From positions 310,001 to 374,000 of the forward strand of contig DASQFI010000010.1 of assembly GCA_035633215.1 (NCBI GenBank): a stretch of DNA of 64,000 bases, in the 5' to 3' direction. Made by a program: the position numbers and the translations under genes. The notes beneath the pieces are model-generated. The model searched no databases. It was not told where the DNA came from and was given only the letters and a program-made list of their open reading frames with translations. Of the stretch, positions 32,808 to 41,691 are shown in pieces. Source of the DNA: DASQFI01 sp035633215 (GTDB lineage Bacteria > Acidobacteriota > Vicinamibacteria > Vicinamibacterales > SCN-69-37). Position 1 is the stretch's first letter, and each line of letters opens with the position of its first letter.

Positions 32808-32834
32808 ATCGATGTCTATAATCCAGACATCGAT
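32808..32834 (+). promoter_or_regulatory. PadR operator overlapping TATAAT and the start codon
   Basis: ATCGATGTCT (32808-32817) and its perfect complement AGACATCGAT (32825-32834) flank 7 bases. TATAAT (32817-32822) sits at the centre and the PadR ATG (32833) lies in the right arm. Transcription would start within about four bases of the ATG, so the mRNA should be essentially leaderless. Confidence 0.65.
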
Positions 32835-33156
32835 GGCTCGTCACGCCACGCTGGGCGAATTCGAACACCTGGTGCTCCTCGCCGTTCTGAGGCATGCCGA
32901 CGGCGTCATGGGCTCCCACATCGGCCGGGAGCTCGAGGCGCGCGCCAAACGCCGGGTCTCGCGCGGCGCGCTCTACGCGACGCTCGACCGGCTCCAGCAG
33001 AAGGGCTTTCTGACCTGGGTCATTGAGCCGACCGGGCCGGATCGGGGCGGGCATCCCCGGCGGGTCTTCACGATCACGCGGGCCGGCCGCGCCGCCGTCC
33101 GTCAGTACGGACGCGCCGTGCGGTCGCTGTCGGCGGGCATCGAGGATTTGTTGTGA
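32833..33156 (+). CDS. PadR family transcriptional regulator (ADOP-linked)
   Basis: A 107-residue PadR regulator of a different subgroup from the other two: LGEFEHLVLLAVLRHADGVMGSHIGRELEARAKRRVSRGALYATLDRLQQKGFL, then GGHPRRVFTITRAGRAAVRQY. ATG at 32833 is favoured over an ATG in MSIIQTSM because the dyad operator and -10 leave room only for this one. Its TGA overlaps the permease GTG as GTGA, so the pair is translationally coupled. It probably represses its own operon and responds to an unknown ligand exported or sensed through the permease. Confidence 0.9.
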   Translation: MARHATLGEFEHLVLLAVLRHADGVMGSHIGRELEARAKRRVSRGALYATLDRLQQKGFLTWVIEPTGPDRGGHPRRVFTITRAGRAAVRQYGRAVRSLSAGIEDLL

Positions 33157-35816
33157 CGGCGCCGAATCCGCCGCGGTTGTTCCGGCGCATGCTCTCGGCG
33201 CGGCTCGGCGTCGGCCGCGTCGCGCGCAGCGTCATCGGTGACCTGGACGAGGAGTATACGGATCGCGCCCGCGCCAATCCAGCCGCGGCGCGCCGCTGGT
33301 ACCGGCGGGAGGCGGTCGCCGTCGCATTGCGCGCGCGATCGATCGTCCCGCCGCAACGGGGAGATTCCATGATGCGACAGCTCCTGGCCGACGTCCGGAT
33401 GGCCGTACGGACCCTGCTCAAGCAGCCGCGGTTCGCGATCGTGGCCTCGCTCACCGTGGCGCTCGGCGTCGGCGCCGTCACCGTCATCTTCAGCGTCGTC
33501 AATGCCGTCTTGATCCAGCCGCTTCGGTACCCGAATGCGGATCGGCTGGTCAATATCTGGAGCACGGCGCCGGGGCTGGGCTACGACCAGTTTCCGCTCT
33601 CACCGGATCTGTTTCTGTTCTTTCGGAAGCACCAAACCGGGTTCGAGGACATGGCGCTGCGCCAGCGCGGGCGTGTGAACCTCACGGCCGGCCAGGCGCC
33701 GCACGTCGTCGAGTCGGCGCTCGTGACCGCCCCCTATTTTTCGACGCTCGGCGCGACATTCGCCCGCGGCCGGCCGTTCACGGCCGACGAGGACACGCCC
33801 AAGGCCGCGCGCGTCGCGGTGATCAGCGACCGGCTCTGGCGAGGGACGTTCGGCGCCGATCAGGGCGTGCTCGCGCGGGCCGTGCGGGTGGACGGCGAGC
33901 CGACGCAGATCGTCGGCGTGGCACCGGACTGGCTGGATCGCACCGGCACGCCGGACATGTGGCTGCCCGCCCGATTCAATCCGGACAGCCCGCCGACCGG
34001 GAACTTCGGCTGGAACGGGATCGGCCGGTTGAAGCCCGGCGTCCGGCCCGAGGATGCCGCGAAGCAGCTCGAGCCGCTCGTGCGCCGCGCGATGGAGACG
34101 TATCTGACGAGCCCGAACTATCGCGCGTTCCTGACCAACGGCCAGTATCGTCCGCTCGTCAACGCGATGAAGGCGGACATCGTGGGCGACGTCCGCGAGC
34201 CGCTCTGGATTCTGCTCGGTACGGTCGGCATGGTCCTGCTGATTGCGTGCGCGAACGTCGCGAACCTCTGTCTCGTCCGCGCGGACGGCCGCCAGCGGGA
34301 AATGGCGGTGCGGCTCGCGCTTGGCGGAAACCGGTCCGGGATCGTCCGCGCGCTGCTGACCGAGGCACTCGTCCTCTCAGTGGTCGGATCGATCGTCGGC
34401 GTGTTCGTCGCGGCGGTCTCGTTGCCACTGCTCATTCGGCTGGCGCCCGCCAGCATTCCCCGTCTCGAAGAGGTGAGCGTGGACGGTCTGGTCCTGGCGG
34501 TGGCCGCGGCGCTCTCCGTCGTGTCAGCCGTGGTCTTCGGGCTGGTGCCCGCCCTGCGATACACGCGCCCCCTCATGCTGAGCGCGCTGCGACACGGCGG
34601 CCGCAGCGCGACCGACCATCCCGCGCGGAATCGCGGCCGGAACGTCCTCGTGGCGGCGCAGACCGCCATGGCGATGGTCCTGCTGGTCGGGTCCGGCCTG
34701 CTCGCGCGCAGCTTCACGCGAATGATGCACGCCGAGCTCGGCTTCGATCCGCGGAATCTGCTGACCGCGCAGGTCGCCCTTCCGCCGACGTCGTATCGCG
34801 AGGGCGCCGACGTCGCGCGGTTCGCCCAGCGACTGGTCGAACAGCTGGCCGCCCTTCCCTCGGTGGAGGCGGCCGGCGCGACGTCGGACCTGCCGATCGC
34901 GGAGGGCCCATCGGGCACGGCGTTCGAAATCGACGGCCGTCCGATGGAGCCCGGCAAGCTCCCGCCGATCGTGAGTTATCAGATCATCACACCAGGGTTT
35001 TTTGCCGCGATGCGGACGCCGATCGCGCGCGGGCGGGACTTCGCCTGGAGCGATTTGCGGGCCGGCGTGAATTCCATCGTCGTCAATCAGCAGATGGTCG
35101 ATGAATTCTGGAAAGGTCAGGATCCGATCGGCAAGCGGATCCGGCGCTCCGGCAGCGACGCGAACGAAGTCAGACCGTGGTTCACGGTCGTGGGAGTGGT
35201 GACCAACGTCAGGCAGGCAGGTCCGCGCGAGCCGGTGGAAGAGATGATCTACTTCACGCCGAACGCGCCGGGCGACGACCAACGGGCCCTGAGCTACGTG
35301 ATCCGCGGCCCGAACGCCGGTGTCCAGGCGGACGGCATCCGGAGTGCGGTGCGGGAGCTCGACGCCGATCTTCCAATTGCCTCGATCCGGACGATGGACG
35401 AGGTCGTGCAGGAATCGGTGGTGCAGTTCTCGTTCACCATGCTCACGCTTGGCATCGCCGCCTCGGTCGCGCTGGTGCTCGGCGCCATCGGCCTCTACAG
35501 CGTCCTCTCATATGCGGTCAGCCTTCGCACGCGGGAGATTGGCGTGCGCCTGGCGCTTGGCGCCGCGCCCTCCCGCGTCCTGCGATCGGTCGTCGGCCGC
35601 GGCGTCGCCATCAGTCTGGCCGGACTCGTCGTGGGCGCGCTCGGCGCCGTCGGCCTCACGCGGCTCCTCGGGAGCCTGCTCTTCGAAACCGCGCCGCTCG
35701 ATCCGCTGACGTTCGCGGCCATGGCCGCGGTGCTTCTCGTTGTCGCGTTCCTCGCGTCCTTCCTGCCTGCTCGTCGTGCCGCATCGATCAGCCCGATGGA
35801 AAGCATGAAGAATTGA
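33153..35816 (+). CDS. ADOP-type ABC transporter permease (MacB/FtsX family)
   Basis: An 887-residue permease of the acidobacterial duplicated orphan permease type. A cytoplasmic prefix of about 75 residues (RSVIGDLDEEYTDRARANPAAARRWYRREA) precedes the first helix. Two MacB-like periplasmic domains then alternate with FtsX membrane modules: the first core begins TLLKQPRFAIVASLTVALGVGA and its FtsX helices lie near 355-450, and the second module ends at SFLPARRAASISPMESMKN. No ATPase gene is adjacent, as is usual for ADOPs. Substrate unknown; these are suspected to export peptides or antibiotics. GTG start overlaps the PadR stop. Repeat R2 begins four bases after the stop codon. Confidence 0.93.
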   Translation: MTAPNPPRLFRRMLSARLGVGRVARSVIGDLDEEYTDRARANPAAARRWYRREAVAVALRARSIVPPQRGDSMMRQLLADVRMAVRTLLKQPRFAIVASLTVALGVGAVTVIFSVVNAVLIQPLRYPNADRLVNIWSTAPGLGYDQFPLSPDLFLFFRKHQTGFEDMALRQRGRVNLTAGQAPHVVESALVTAPYFSTLGATFARGRPFTADEDTPKAARVAVISDRLWRGTFGADQGVLARAVRVDGEPTQIVGVAPDWLDRTGTPDMWLPARFNPDSPPTGNFGWNGIGRLKPGVRPEDAAKQLEPLVRRAMETYLTSPNYRAFLTNGQYRPLVNAMKADIVGDVREPLWILLGTVGMVLLIACANVANLCLVRADGRQREMAVRLALGGNRSGIVRALLTEALVLSVVGSIVGVFVAAVSLPLLIRLAPASIPRLEEVSVDGLVLAVAAALSVVSAVVFGLVPALRYTRPLMLSALRHGGRSATDHPARNRGRNVLVAAQTAMAMVLLVGSGLLARSFTRMMHAELGFDPRNLLTAQVALPPTSYREGADVARFAQRLVEQLAALPSVEAAGATSDLPIAEGPSGTAFEIDGRPMEPGKLPPIVSYQIITPGFFAAMRTPIARGRDFAWSDLRAGVNSIVVNQQMVDEFWKGQDPIGKRIRRSGSDANEVRPWFTVVGVVTNVRQAGPREPVEEMIYFTPNAPGDDQRALSYVIRGPNAGVQADGIRSAVRELDADLPIASIRTMDEVVQESVVQFSFTMLTLGIAASVALVLGAIGLYSVLSYAVSLRTREIGVRLALGAAPSRVLRSVVGRGVAISLAGLVVGALGAVGLTRLLGSLLFETAPLDPLTFAAMAAVLLVVAFLASFLPARRAASISPMESMKN

Positions 35817-35819
35817 TCG

Positions 35820-35940
35820 ATTGAGCGATCGATCTATCGATCGATTGAAGAACTTACTTGTCGAGGGACAGACAGGGGCTCGCCAGACACGTATGCACTT
35901 GCAAGCGGTCTTCAATAGATCGATAGATCGATCGCTCAAT
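35820..35940. repeat. Inverted repeat R2 (family R) upstream of the monooxygenase
   Basis: 32-base arms at 35820-35851 and 35909-35940 with a single mismatch and a 57-base centre. The left arm begins ATTGAGCGATCGATCTATCG; the right arm ends ATCGATCGCTCAAT and the next gene's ATG (35939-35941) begins on its last two bases. It repeats the geometry of R1. Confidence 0.9.
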
Positions 35941-37135
35941 GCAGAGTCCTTCAACAGCCCTAATAGTCGGTGCCGGCATTGGTGGTCTTGCGGCGGGTTT
36001 GGCGCTGCGACACGCCGGCTGGCGCGTTCGGCTGTTCGAGCGATCCCCGGTCCCGCGCTCGATCGGATTCGGTCTCGGGCTGGCGCCGAACGCGATGGCG
36101 GCGCTGCGCGAGCTGGGCGTCGCCGACGCGGTTCTGACTCACGGGTTCCTGCCCGTCAAGGCCGAGGTGCGGCGGCCGGACGGCACCGTGCTGAGACGAC
36201 TCGACGTGACCAGGCTCGAAGGGTCGCTCGCGAACAGCACGGTCATCGTGCTTCGTCCGGCGCTGCACGACGTGTTGATCGACGCCCTCGGCCGCGATCA
36301 CATCTCATTCGGCAGCGACGTGACTGGCTTCACGCTCGCGGACGGACGCGTGACCCTGAGACTGACGGACGGTCGCGCGGTGGACGGCGACCTTCTGGTT
36401 GGCGCCGACGGTGCGGGCACGATCGTCCGGCGCGTCCTCTTTCCCGATGAGCCGCCGCCGCGCCGCAGCGGTCACTGGGCGATTCGCGGCGTTGCGTACG
36501 ACGCCGGAGAGGCGCTCGGTGAATTGAGCGCGGCCGCGTATTTGGGCGACGGGATCGAAAGCATGCAGGTCCGCGCCAGCCGCAGCGCCATCTATTGGTA
36601 TGTCTCGCTTCTCGCGGGGGATATCCCAACCGACACGCGCGACCCCAGGACCGTGGTCGAGCGGCTCACCACAAACTTCGTCGCGAGCTATCAGGCGATT
36701 CCGCGCGCGACAAAGGACGAGGACATGCGGCTGGATGAGCTGTTCGACCGCGATCCCATCAATCCGTGGGGCAGAGGACCGGTGACGCTTCTCGGGGATG
36801 CGGCGCACCCGATGCTGCCCCACACCGGCCAGGGTGCCGCCCAGGCGCTCGAAGACGCCGTCGCGCTAGGCCGGGTCTTGTCCAGGCCCTCGTCGATCGA
36901 AGATGCCCTCCGCAAGTACGAGCAGGTCCGGTCGCGGCGCACAGGCGCCATCGTGAGACAAGGCCGTCGCATCGCCAGCGTGACGACGACGAGAAATGGC
37001 GCGGTGCGCCGGCTGCGCGACGCTGTCGTTCAGTTCATCCCCGAGTTCGTGCTCATCGGGGCGTTCGTTCTCATCGGCCGCCACGACCCGCATCGAAAAC
37101 TGAGAGCGGCCGGTTTACTCCGCGACGATCACTGA
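35939..37135 (+). CDS. FAD-dependent aromatic-ring-type monooxygenase
   Basis: A 398-residue flavoprotein hydroxylase of the p-hydroxybenzoate hydroxylase/UbiH-like fold. Motifs in order: ADP-binding IVGAGIGGLAAGLAL (9-23), FERSP at the end of strand 2, the DG motif LVGADGAGTIVRRVL near 155, and the FAD-ribityl GD motif LLGDAAHPMLPHTGQGAAQALEDA near 283. Such enzymes insert one oxygen atom into aromatic or other activated substrates using NAD(P)H. The closest layout is that of salicylate hydroxylase- or zeaxanthin epoxidase-like proteins. Its ATG overlaps the right arm of repeat R2. No pathway partners adjoin it, so the substrate is unknown. Confidence 0.9.
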   Translation: MQSPSTALIVGAGIGGLAAGLALRHAGWRVRLFERSPVPRSIGFGLGLAPNAMAALRELGVADAVLTHGFLPVKAEVRRPDGTVLRRLDVTRLEGSLANSTVIVLRPALHDVLIDALGRDHISFGSDVTGFTLADGRVTLRLTDGRAVDGDLLVGADGAGTIVRRVLFPDEPPPRRSGHWAIRGVAYDAGEALGELSAAAYLGDGIESMQVRASRSAIYWYVSLLAGDIPTDTRDPRTVVERLTTNFVASYQAIPRATKDEDMRLDELFDRDPINPWGRGPVTLLGDAAHPMLPHTGQGAAQALEDAVALGRVLSRPSSIEDALRKYEQVRSRRTGAIVRQGRRIASVTTTRNGAVRRLRDAVVQFIPEFVLIGAFVLIGRHDPHRKLRAAGLLRDDH

Positions 37136-37795
37136 CGTATTCGATACCGCGCCCGACGGAAGCTTCACTTCGACCGAATATTCACCCGAAATTTCCAGAG
37201 TCGCGGTCATTCGAAACGACGTCGCGGTGATGTCTCCGAGCTGGTTGCCGCTGATGGTCGTCACATTTCCCGTGGGGTCGGTCAGGAGCACCACGAGACC
37301 CGCCTCGAAGCGCGTGCCGCGGACGGTGAAGCTCTGCGGGGTGTTGCTCTTCGTGACCTTGGCCGGCGTCACCGACTCGATGGTCGGCTTCGTCGCTGGC
37401 GCCGGAGCCGAATCCTGAAGCGCCAGGACGAACGGGCGTGAAGTGCCGCCGTCCGTGTTGGTGACGACGAGCGAATATTCGCCGGCGGTGTCAAGCAACG
37501 TGTCCACCTCGAACGTCGTCGTCCGTCGATTCAGGATGTCGCCTCCGGCAAAGCGGTGAGTCTGCCCGCCGGGGTTCGTCATGATCAACGTCAGGCCTTC
37601 GAGGAAATCCGTTCCGGAGACCGTCAACCGCTGAAGTTTGGAGCTTCGGCCGGGCGACGCCGGGGAGACGCTCCTGATTTCCGGCGTGCTGACTGCCGGA
37701 AGGGCACCCGACGTCGATGGAACCGTCCAGGCGCTCGGCGCCCCCATCAGCATGATGAGAAAAGCGGTTGTGAGCCACGTGCGTGGATTCGTCAT
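37115..37795 (-). CDS. Secreted protein with two IPT/TIG-like domains
   Basis: A 226-residue exported protein. The ATG at 37795 follows GGAGGG with 4 bases spacing. A signal peptide (residues 1-22, FLIMLMGAPSAW) precedes two tandem Ig-like repeats, each starting with PEIRSVSPASPG or PTIESVTPAKVT, then LTVSGTDFLEGLTLIMTNP or FTVRGTRFEAGLVVLLTDP, and ending GEYSLVVTN or GEYSVEVKLPSG. This is the IPT/TIG pattern, common in cell-surface binding proteins. Its 3' end overlaps the convergent monooxygenase by 21 bases. No catalytic features; probably an adhesion or binding module. Confidence 0.85.
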   Translation of the reverse strand: MTNPRTWLTTAFLIMLMGAPSAWTVPSTSGALPAVSTPEIRSVSPASPGRSSKLQRLTVSGTDFLEGLTLIMTNPGGQTHRFAGGDILNRRTTTFEVDTLLDTAGEYSLVVTNTDGGTSRPFVLALQDSAPAPATKPTIESVTPAKVTKSNTPQSFTVRGTRFEAGLVVLLTDPTGNVTTISGNQLGDITATSFRMTATLEISGEYSVEVKLPSGAVSNTSVIVAE

Positions 37796-37978
37796 GGTGC
37801 CCTCCTGGACACCCTGATTGACTGCAAGATCCGCCCCATTTCGAGCGCTCACTGTCGCCACCCCACCGGCAGATGTCTGTAGTTCCCTGCCACTTGTGAG
37901 GTCCGGCGGGGTTTCACGAGCCCAGGGGGCCGGCCGTGATCCCCATGGCCGGCGTCAGAATCACCGCGAGGTACCGTC

Positions 37979-40372
37979 ATGACCATGGAAGGTGTCGGAA
38001 GGATGAGCGGGCTGCCCGCGCGTCTCGCGATCGCGCTGGCGTTGCCGATCGCATTCGTGATGTCGGGCCTGATTCACGCGCAGGCGCCGGCGCCTGTCGC
38101 GCCGCGGCAGACGACCGCCGCGGGCGACCGCCTGCCGGTGCGGCGCGTAGTTCTCTACAAGAGCGGGGTGGGCTACTTCGAGCACCTCGGCAAGGTTCGT
38201 GGCAACCAGCAAGTGACGATCGACTTCACCAGCGGCCAGCTCGACGACGTGCTGAAGTCGCTGACGACGCTCGACCTGGACGGCGGCCGCGTGGCCGGCG
38301 TGAGCTACAACTCGGACGCGTCGCTCGACCGGCGGCTCAGCGCGCTGCGCCTGCCGCTCGGCGAGCAGACGACGCGTGCGCAGTTCCTGTCGGCCTTGCG
38401 CGGCGCCCGGCTCGAAGTCCGCACGCCGACCGCGCGCTTCGTCGGCCGCCTGCTCAGCGTCGAACGCTTCGAGCGGCGCTCCAACGGCGATGTGACGACC
38501 GTCGATGCGGTCGCCCTCGTGAGCGACGCCGGCGACATCCAGACGATCCCGCTCGATCCGGGCGTGAGCGTTCGCATCGCCGAAACCGATCTGAACCAGG
38601 AAGTCTCGCGCTACCTCACGGCGGTCGCCTCCGTGCGCGATCAGGATCTTCGTCGACTCACGATCGCGACGACCGGCACGGGTGAGCGCGATCTGTTCGT
38701 CAGCTACGTGAGCGAAGTTCCGGTCTGGAAAGCGACGTACCGGCTCGTGTTGCCGTCCTCCACGGAAACGCGGAAGCCGCTGCTGCAGGGGTGGGCGATC
38801 GTCGACAACACGGTCGGCGAGGACTGGGAGAACGTCGAGCTCTCGCTGGTCGCGGGCGCGCCGCAGTCCTTCATTCAGCAGATTTCGCGGCCGTACTACA
38901 TGCAGCGTCCGGTCGTGCCGCTGCCGCAACGCGCCCTGATGTCGCCGCAGACGCATCAGTCGGCGCTTGCCACGTCGGGCGCGGGTGCGCTCGCCGGGGC
39001 CGTCACGGATCCCCGAGGCGGCGCGATGCCCGGAGTCACGGTGCAGCTCGCACGCGGCGGTGTGCGTGTCGCTGACACGCTGACAGACTCCCCGTCGGGT
39101 CGATACCGACTGTCCGGCATCGCGCCCGGCCTGTACGACATCACCTTCGCGTTGAGCGGATTCCGGCCAGTTGTGCGGTCGGGCGTGAGCGTCTCGGGCG
39201 GGATGGAAACCGTGCTGAACGCGACCATGGAGGTCGGGGGTGTGTCGGAGACCGTTTCGGTGACGGCTGCGTCGCCAACAGTGCCGCCTCCGAGTGCTCC
39301 GGCATTTCGAGGCGGGGCGGGCGGCCGCGGCCAGGGATTCGCAGATGCCAACCGCATCGATCAGGCCCGCGCCGAGCAGCAAGCCGACGCAACCGCCGCG
39401 CAGCTCGGCGATCTGTTCGCGTACAACCTGAAAGAGCGTGTCACGATTCGCAAGAACCAGTCGGCTCTGGTTCCCATCCTGGCCACGGACGTCGAAGCCG
39501 ACAAAGTGTCGCTCTGGAATCCGACCTCGGGATCGCGCGCGCTGAGGGCCGTATGGCTGACCAACGCGACGGGACTCACGCTCGACGGCGGCAGCTTCTC
39601 GGTGATCGAAGGTCAGGCCTTCTCGGGCGAAGGCCTGATGGAGCCCCTCAAGGCGGGAGAGCGGCGTCTGCTTTCTTACGCGCTCGACCTTGGCCTCATC
39701 GTCGACGCCAAAGGCGAGAACGTGCCGACACGGATCACGAAGGTGCGGATCGCGAACGGTCTGGTGATTCAGGAAACGGAGGAGCGTCAGGCCCGCACTT
39801 ATACGGTGCGGAACGAAGACACCGAGCCACGCGTGCTCGTCCTCGAGCATCCCGCACGGGCCGGGTGGAGCCTGGCCAACGATCTGAAGGCGACGGAGTC
39901 GACGCCGGCGTGGCATCGCTTCCGCGTGCCGATTCCGGCGAAGACCACCGCGACCTTCACAGTGCAGGAAGTCCGTCCGATACAAACGCAGTATCAAATC
40001 AGCTCGATCACCGATGATCAGATCGCCCTTCTCGTGCGGGAGCAGGCCATCACGCCCGCGATCGAGGCCGCGCTGAAAGAAGTCCTCAAGCGCAAAGCCG
40101 AAATTGCGCGGCTCGCCGCGGAAATGGGGACGCGCCAGGCAGAGATCGATCAGATCGCGCGCGATCAGGATCGAGTGCGCGAGAACATGAGGACGCTGAA
40201 GGGCAGCAGCGAGGAGCGGCAACTGCTCCAGCGCTACGTGAAGCAACTGGATGATCAGGAAAACCGACTTGCTGTGTTGCGCAAGGAGCTGCAGGACCTG
40301 ACGGCGCAGCGCCAGAAAGCGCAGGACGATCTCAACCGGTATATCGAGGGTCTGGGAGCAGATCAGATGTAG
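37979..40372 (+). CDS. DUF4139 protein with an inserted CarboxypepD_reg module
   Basis: A 797-residue secreted or envelope protein. Signal peptide 10-36 (IALALPIAFVMSGLIHAQ). A DUF4139-type body is recognisable from VRRVVLYKSGVGYFEHLG through YVSEVPVWKATYRLVLP and again from LFAYNLKERVTIRKNQSALVPI onward. Between them (about 335-445) is a different module: GAVTDPRGGAMPGVTVQL, SGRYRLSGIAPGLYDITFALSGF and GGVSETVSVTAASP, the CarboxypepD_reg-like fold found at the N-terminus of Oar-type TonB receptors. The C-terminus (690-795) is a charged coiled coil. I know of no reason for this insertion; it may add a binding surface. ATG 37979 has GAGG 7 bases upstream. Confidence 0.85.
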   Translation: MTMEGVGRMSGLPARLAIALALPIAFVMSGLIHAQAPAPVAPRQTTAAGDRLPVRRVVLYKSGVGYFEHLGKVRGNQQVTIDFTSGQLDDVLKSLTTLDLDGGRVAGVSYNSDASLDRRLSALRLPLGEQTTRAQFLSALRGARLEVRTPTARFVGRLLSVERFERRSNGDVTTVDAVALVSDAGDIQTIPLDPGVSVRIAETDLNQEVSRYLTAVASVRDQDLRRLTIATTGTGERDLFVSYVSEVPVWKATYRLVLPSSTETRKPLLQGWAIVDNTVGEDWENVELSLVAGAPQSFIQQISRPYYMQRPVVPLPQRALMSPQTHQSALATSGAGALAGAVTDPRGGAMPGVTVQLARGGVRVADTLTDSPSGRYRLSGIAPGLYDITFALSGFRPVVRSGVSVSGGMETVLNATMEVGGVSETVSVTAASPTVPPPSAPAFRGGAGGRGQGFADANRIDQARAEQQADATAAQLGDLFAYNLKERVTIRKNQSALVPILATDVEADKVSLWNPTSGSRALRAVWLTNATGLTLDGGSFSVIEGQAFSGEGLMEPLKAGERRLLSYALDLGLIVDAKGENVPTRITKVRIANGLVIQETEERQARTYTVRNEDTEPRVLVLEHPARAGWSLANDLKATESTPAWHRFRVPIPAKTTATFTVQEVRPIQTQYQISSITDDQIALLVREQAITPAIEAALKEVLKRKAEIARLAAEMGTRQAEIDQIARDQDRVRENMRTLKGSSEERQLLQRYVKQLDDQENRLAVLRKELQDLTAQRQKAQDDLNRYIEGLGADQM

Positions 40373-40455
40373 GGTGGGGCTTTCCGCCTTCGCGCGGAGC
40401 GCTCCGGCGAGACCTCGCCGAAGCTCGAAGAGCGTAGGCGGGCAGCCCCGCCGGC
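40373..40455. repeat. GC-rich palindromic cluster between convergent genes
   Basis: Contains CGGCGAGACCTCGCCG and GTAGGCGGGCAGCCCCGCCGGCCTAC-like palindromes just after the DUF4139 stop and before the convergent lipoprotein's stop. It resembles REP-type extragenic palindromes and probably serves as a bidirectional 3' end. No second copy is obvious in the window. Confidence 0.45.
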
Positions 40456-41655
40456 CTACATCCCGATTCTCGCCATCAACGGATGATGGTCTGACCCGAA
40501 CCTATCGATCCTCGACGTCGTCGCCTGCCACTCGTCCGGCAGACGGAAGAAGAGATGATCGAGCCGAAGCAGTCCCGCAAACGTCGGACGGCGGTCGTCC
40601 GGAATCTCTGAGCCGAACGTCGTGGCGAGCTCGTTGAACACGGGATCGTCGAAGCCGTACCACGTGTTGAAGTCGCCGCCGACGACCGTGGGGACGTTCG
40701 GGGCGAGAGCGAGCAGGAGTCCGCGCACCTGCCGGAGGCGTGTCGCGCTCGAGAACAGCCAGAGCCGCTTGGCCGGCGCGCGATTGTCCAGGTGCACGTT
40801 CGTGACTCGAAGGGTGAACGGGATGCCGTCCGGTCCGCTGGCCCGGACGCTGGCCTCGATCGCCACGCGGCGCTGCCGTTCGAACGGCAGTTCGAGCGCT
40901 CTCACGTCCGACAGCGGCTCCGTGGAGAGAATGGCGTTGCCGCGATCCTCATCGGTGTCACCAGGATCGCCGTTTCGCATCGACGGGACATAGGCGAGCG
41001 CAAGCCCCAGCGTCTCTGCAATCGAGACGATGTCGATCCGTTCGCGATTGATCACGCGGGGGCGGATCGCGCCCGCTGACCGGACGCCCGGCAGCACGCC
41101 GCGCGGGACCTCGGGTCCGTCACGAAACGCTTCCTGCAACAGCAGCACGAATCGGCTCACCGGCTGTCCGGTCAGCGCGCCACTTCGGAGCGACTCGACG
41201 AGTCCGACGACATCGCCGCCACCGACATTCACGTTCCAGCTGATGACGACGAGAGCCGTTCTCACGTCCACATGGTGCAAAACCGACGAAGATCGCGAGA
41301 CATTCGGCCGAATTCCAACCGGTTGCTCGCCAGAGGAACGTGAGAACGGCTCGAGCTCGGACGATTCAGTCTCCGGCTGCGTCGACCGAGGATTCCTCAC
41401 CACAACGCCCGGGCCCACACCGCGGCACCAGTCGTCGAGTGCCGCCCGCTCGTCCGGGGAATCCGGGCGGATCCACCGAATCTGCTGCGTGGACGCCGCG
41501 CCATCCGGCGCGACCGTAGTGCGGCACCCAGCGACGGCCGGCAGCTCGGCAACGATCCCGCCCGGCGTGGCACAGCCCGCGCCGATGAGCGCGACGGCGA
41601 GTGCCAACCCAACGAGTGTGCGACGGCCGAGCTGAGGTCGCTCGCGAGCCATCAC
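40456..41655 (-). CDS. Endonuclease/exonuclease/phosphatase-fold lipoprotein
   Basis: A 399-residue lipoprotein: signal LVGLALAVALIGAGCATPG with the lipid-accepting cysteine at about 28. After a 100-residue variable region the EEP fold is clear: LVVISWNVNVGGGDVVG, FVLLLQEAFRDG (metal-binding Glu), NVHLDNRAP, VVGGDFNTWYGFDDPVF (catalytic Asp/Asn) and FGSDHHPLMARI (catalytic His). These enzymes are metal-dependent phosphodiesterases acting on DNA, phosphoinositides or sphingomyelin. The outer-membrane or periplasmic location argues against chromosomal DNA as substrate. It follows leftward after the zinc-finger/SpoIIE gene with 36 bases between, possibly in one operon. Confidence 0.85.
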   Translation of the reverse strand: MMARERPQLGRRTLVGLALAVALIGAGCATPGGIVAELPAVAGCRTTVAPDGAASTQQIRWIRPDSPDERAALDDWCRGVGPGVVVRNPRSTQPETESSELEPFSRSSGEQPVGIRPNVSRSSSVLHHVDVRTALVVISWNVNVGGGDVVGLVESLRSGALTGQPVSRFVLLLQEAFRDGPEVPRGVLPGVRSAGAIRPRVINRERIDIVSIAETLGLALAYVPSMRNGDPGDTDEDRGNAILSTEPLSDVRALELPFERQRRVAIEASVRASGPDGIPFTLRVTNVHLDNRAPAKRLWLFSSATRLRQVRGLLLALAPNVPTVVGGDFNTWYGFDDPVFNELATTFGSEIPDDRRPTFAGLLRLDHLFFRLPDEWQATTSRIDRFGSDHHPLMARIGM

Positions 41656-41691
41656 GAACGTGGTTTCAGGAGCTGATCGAACTATCCATTA

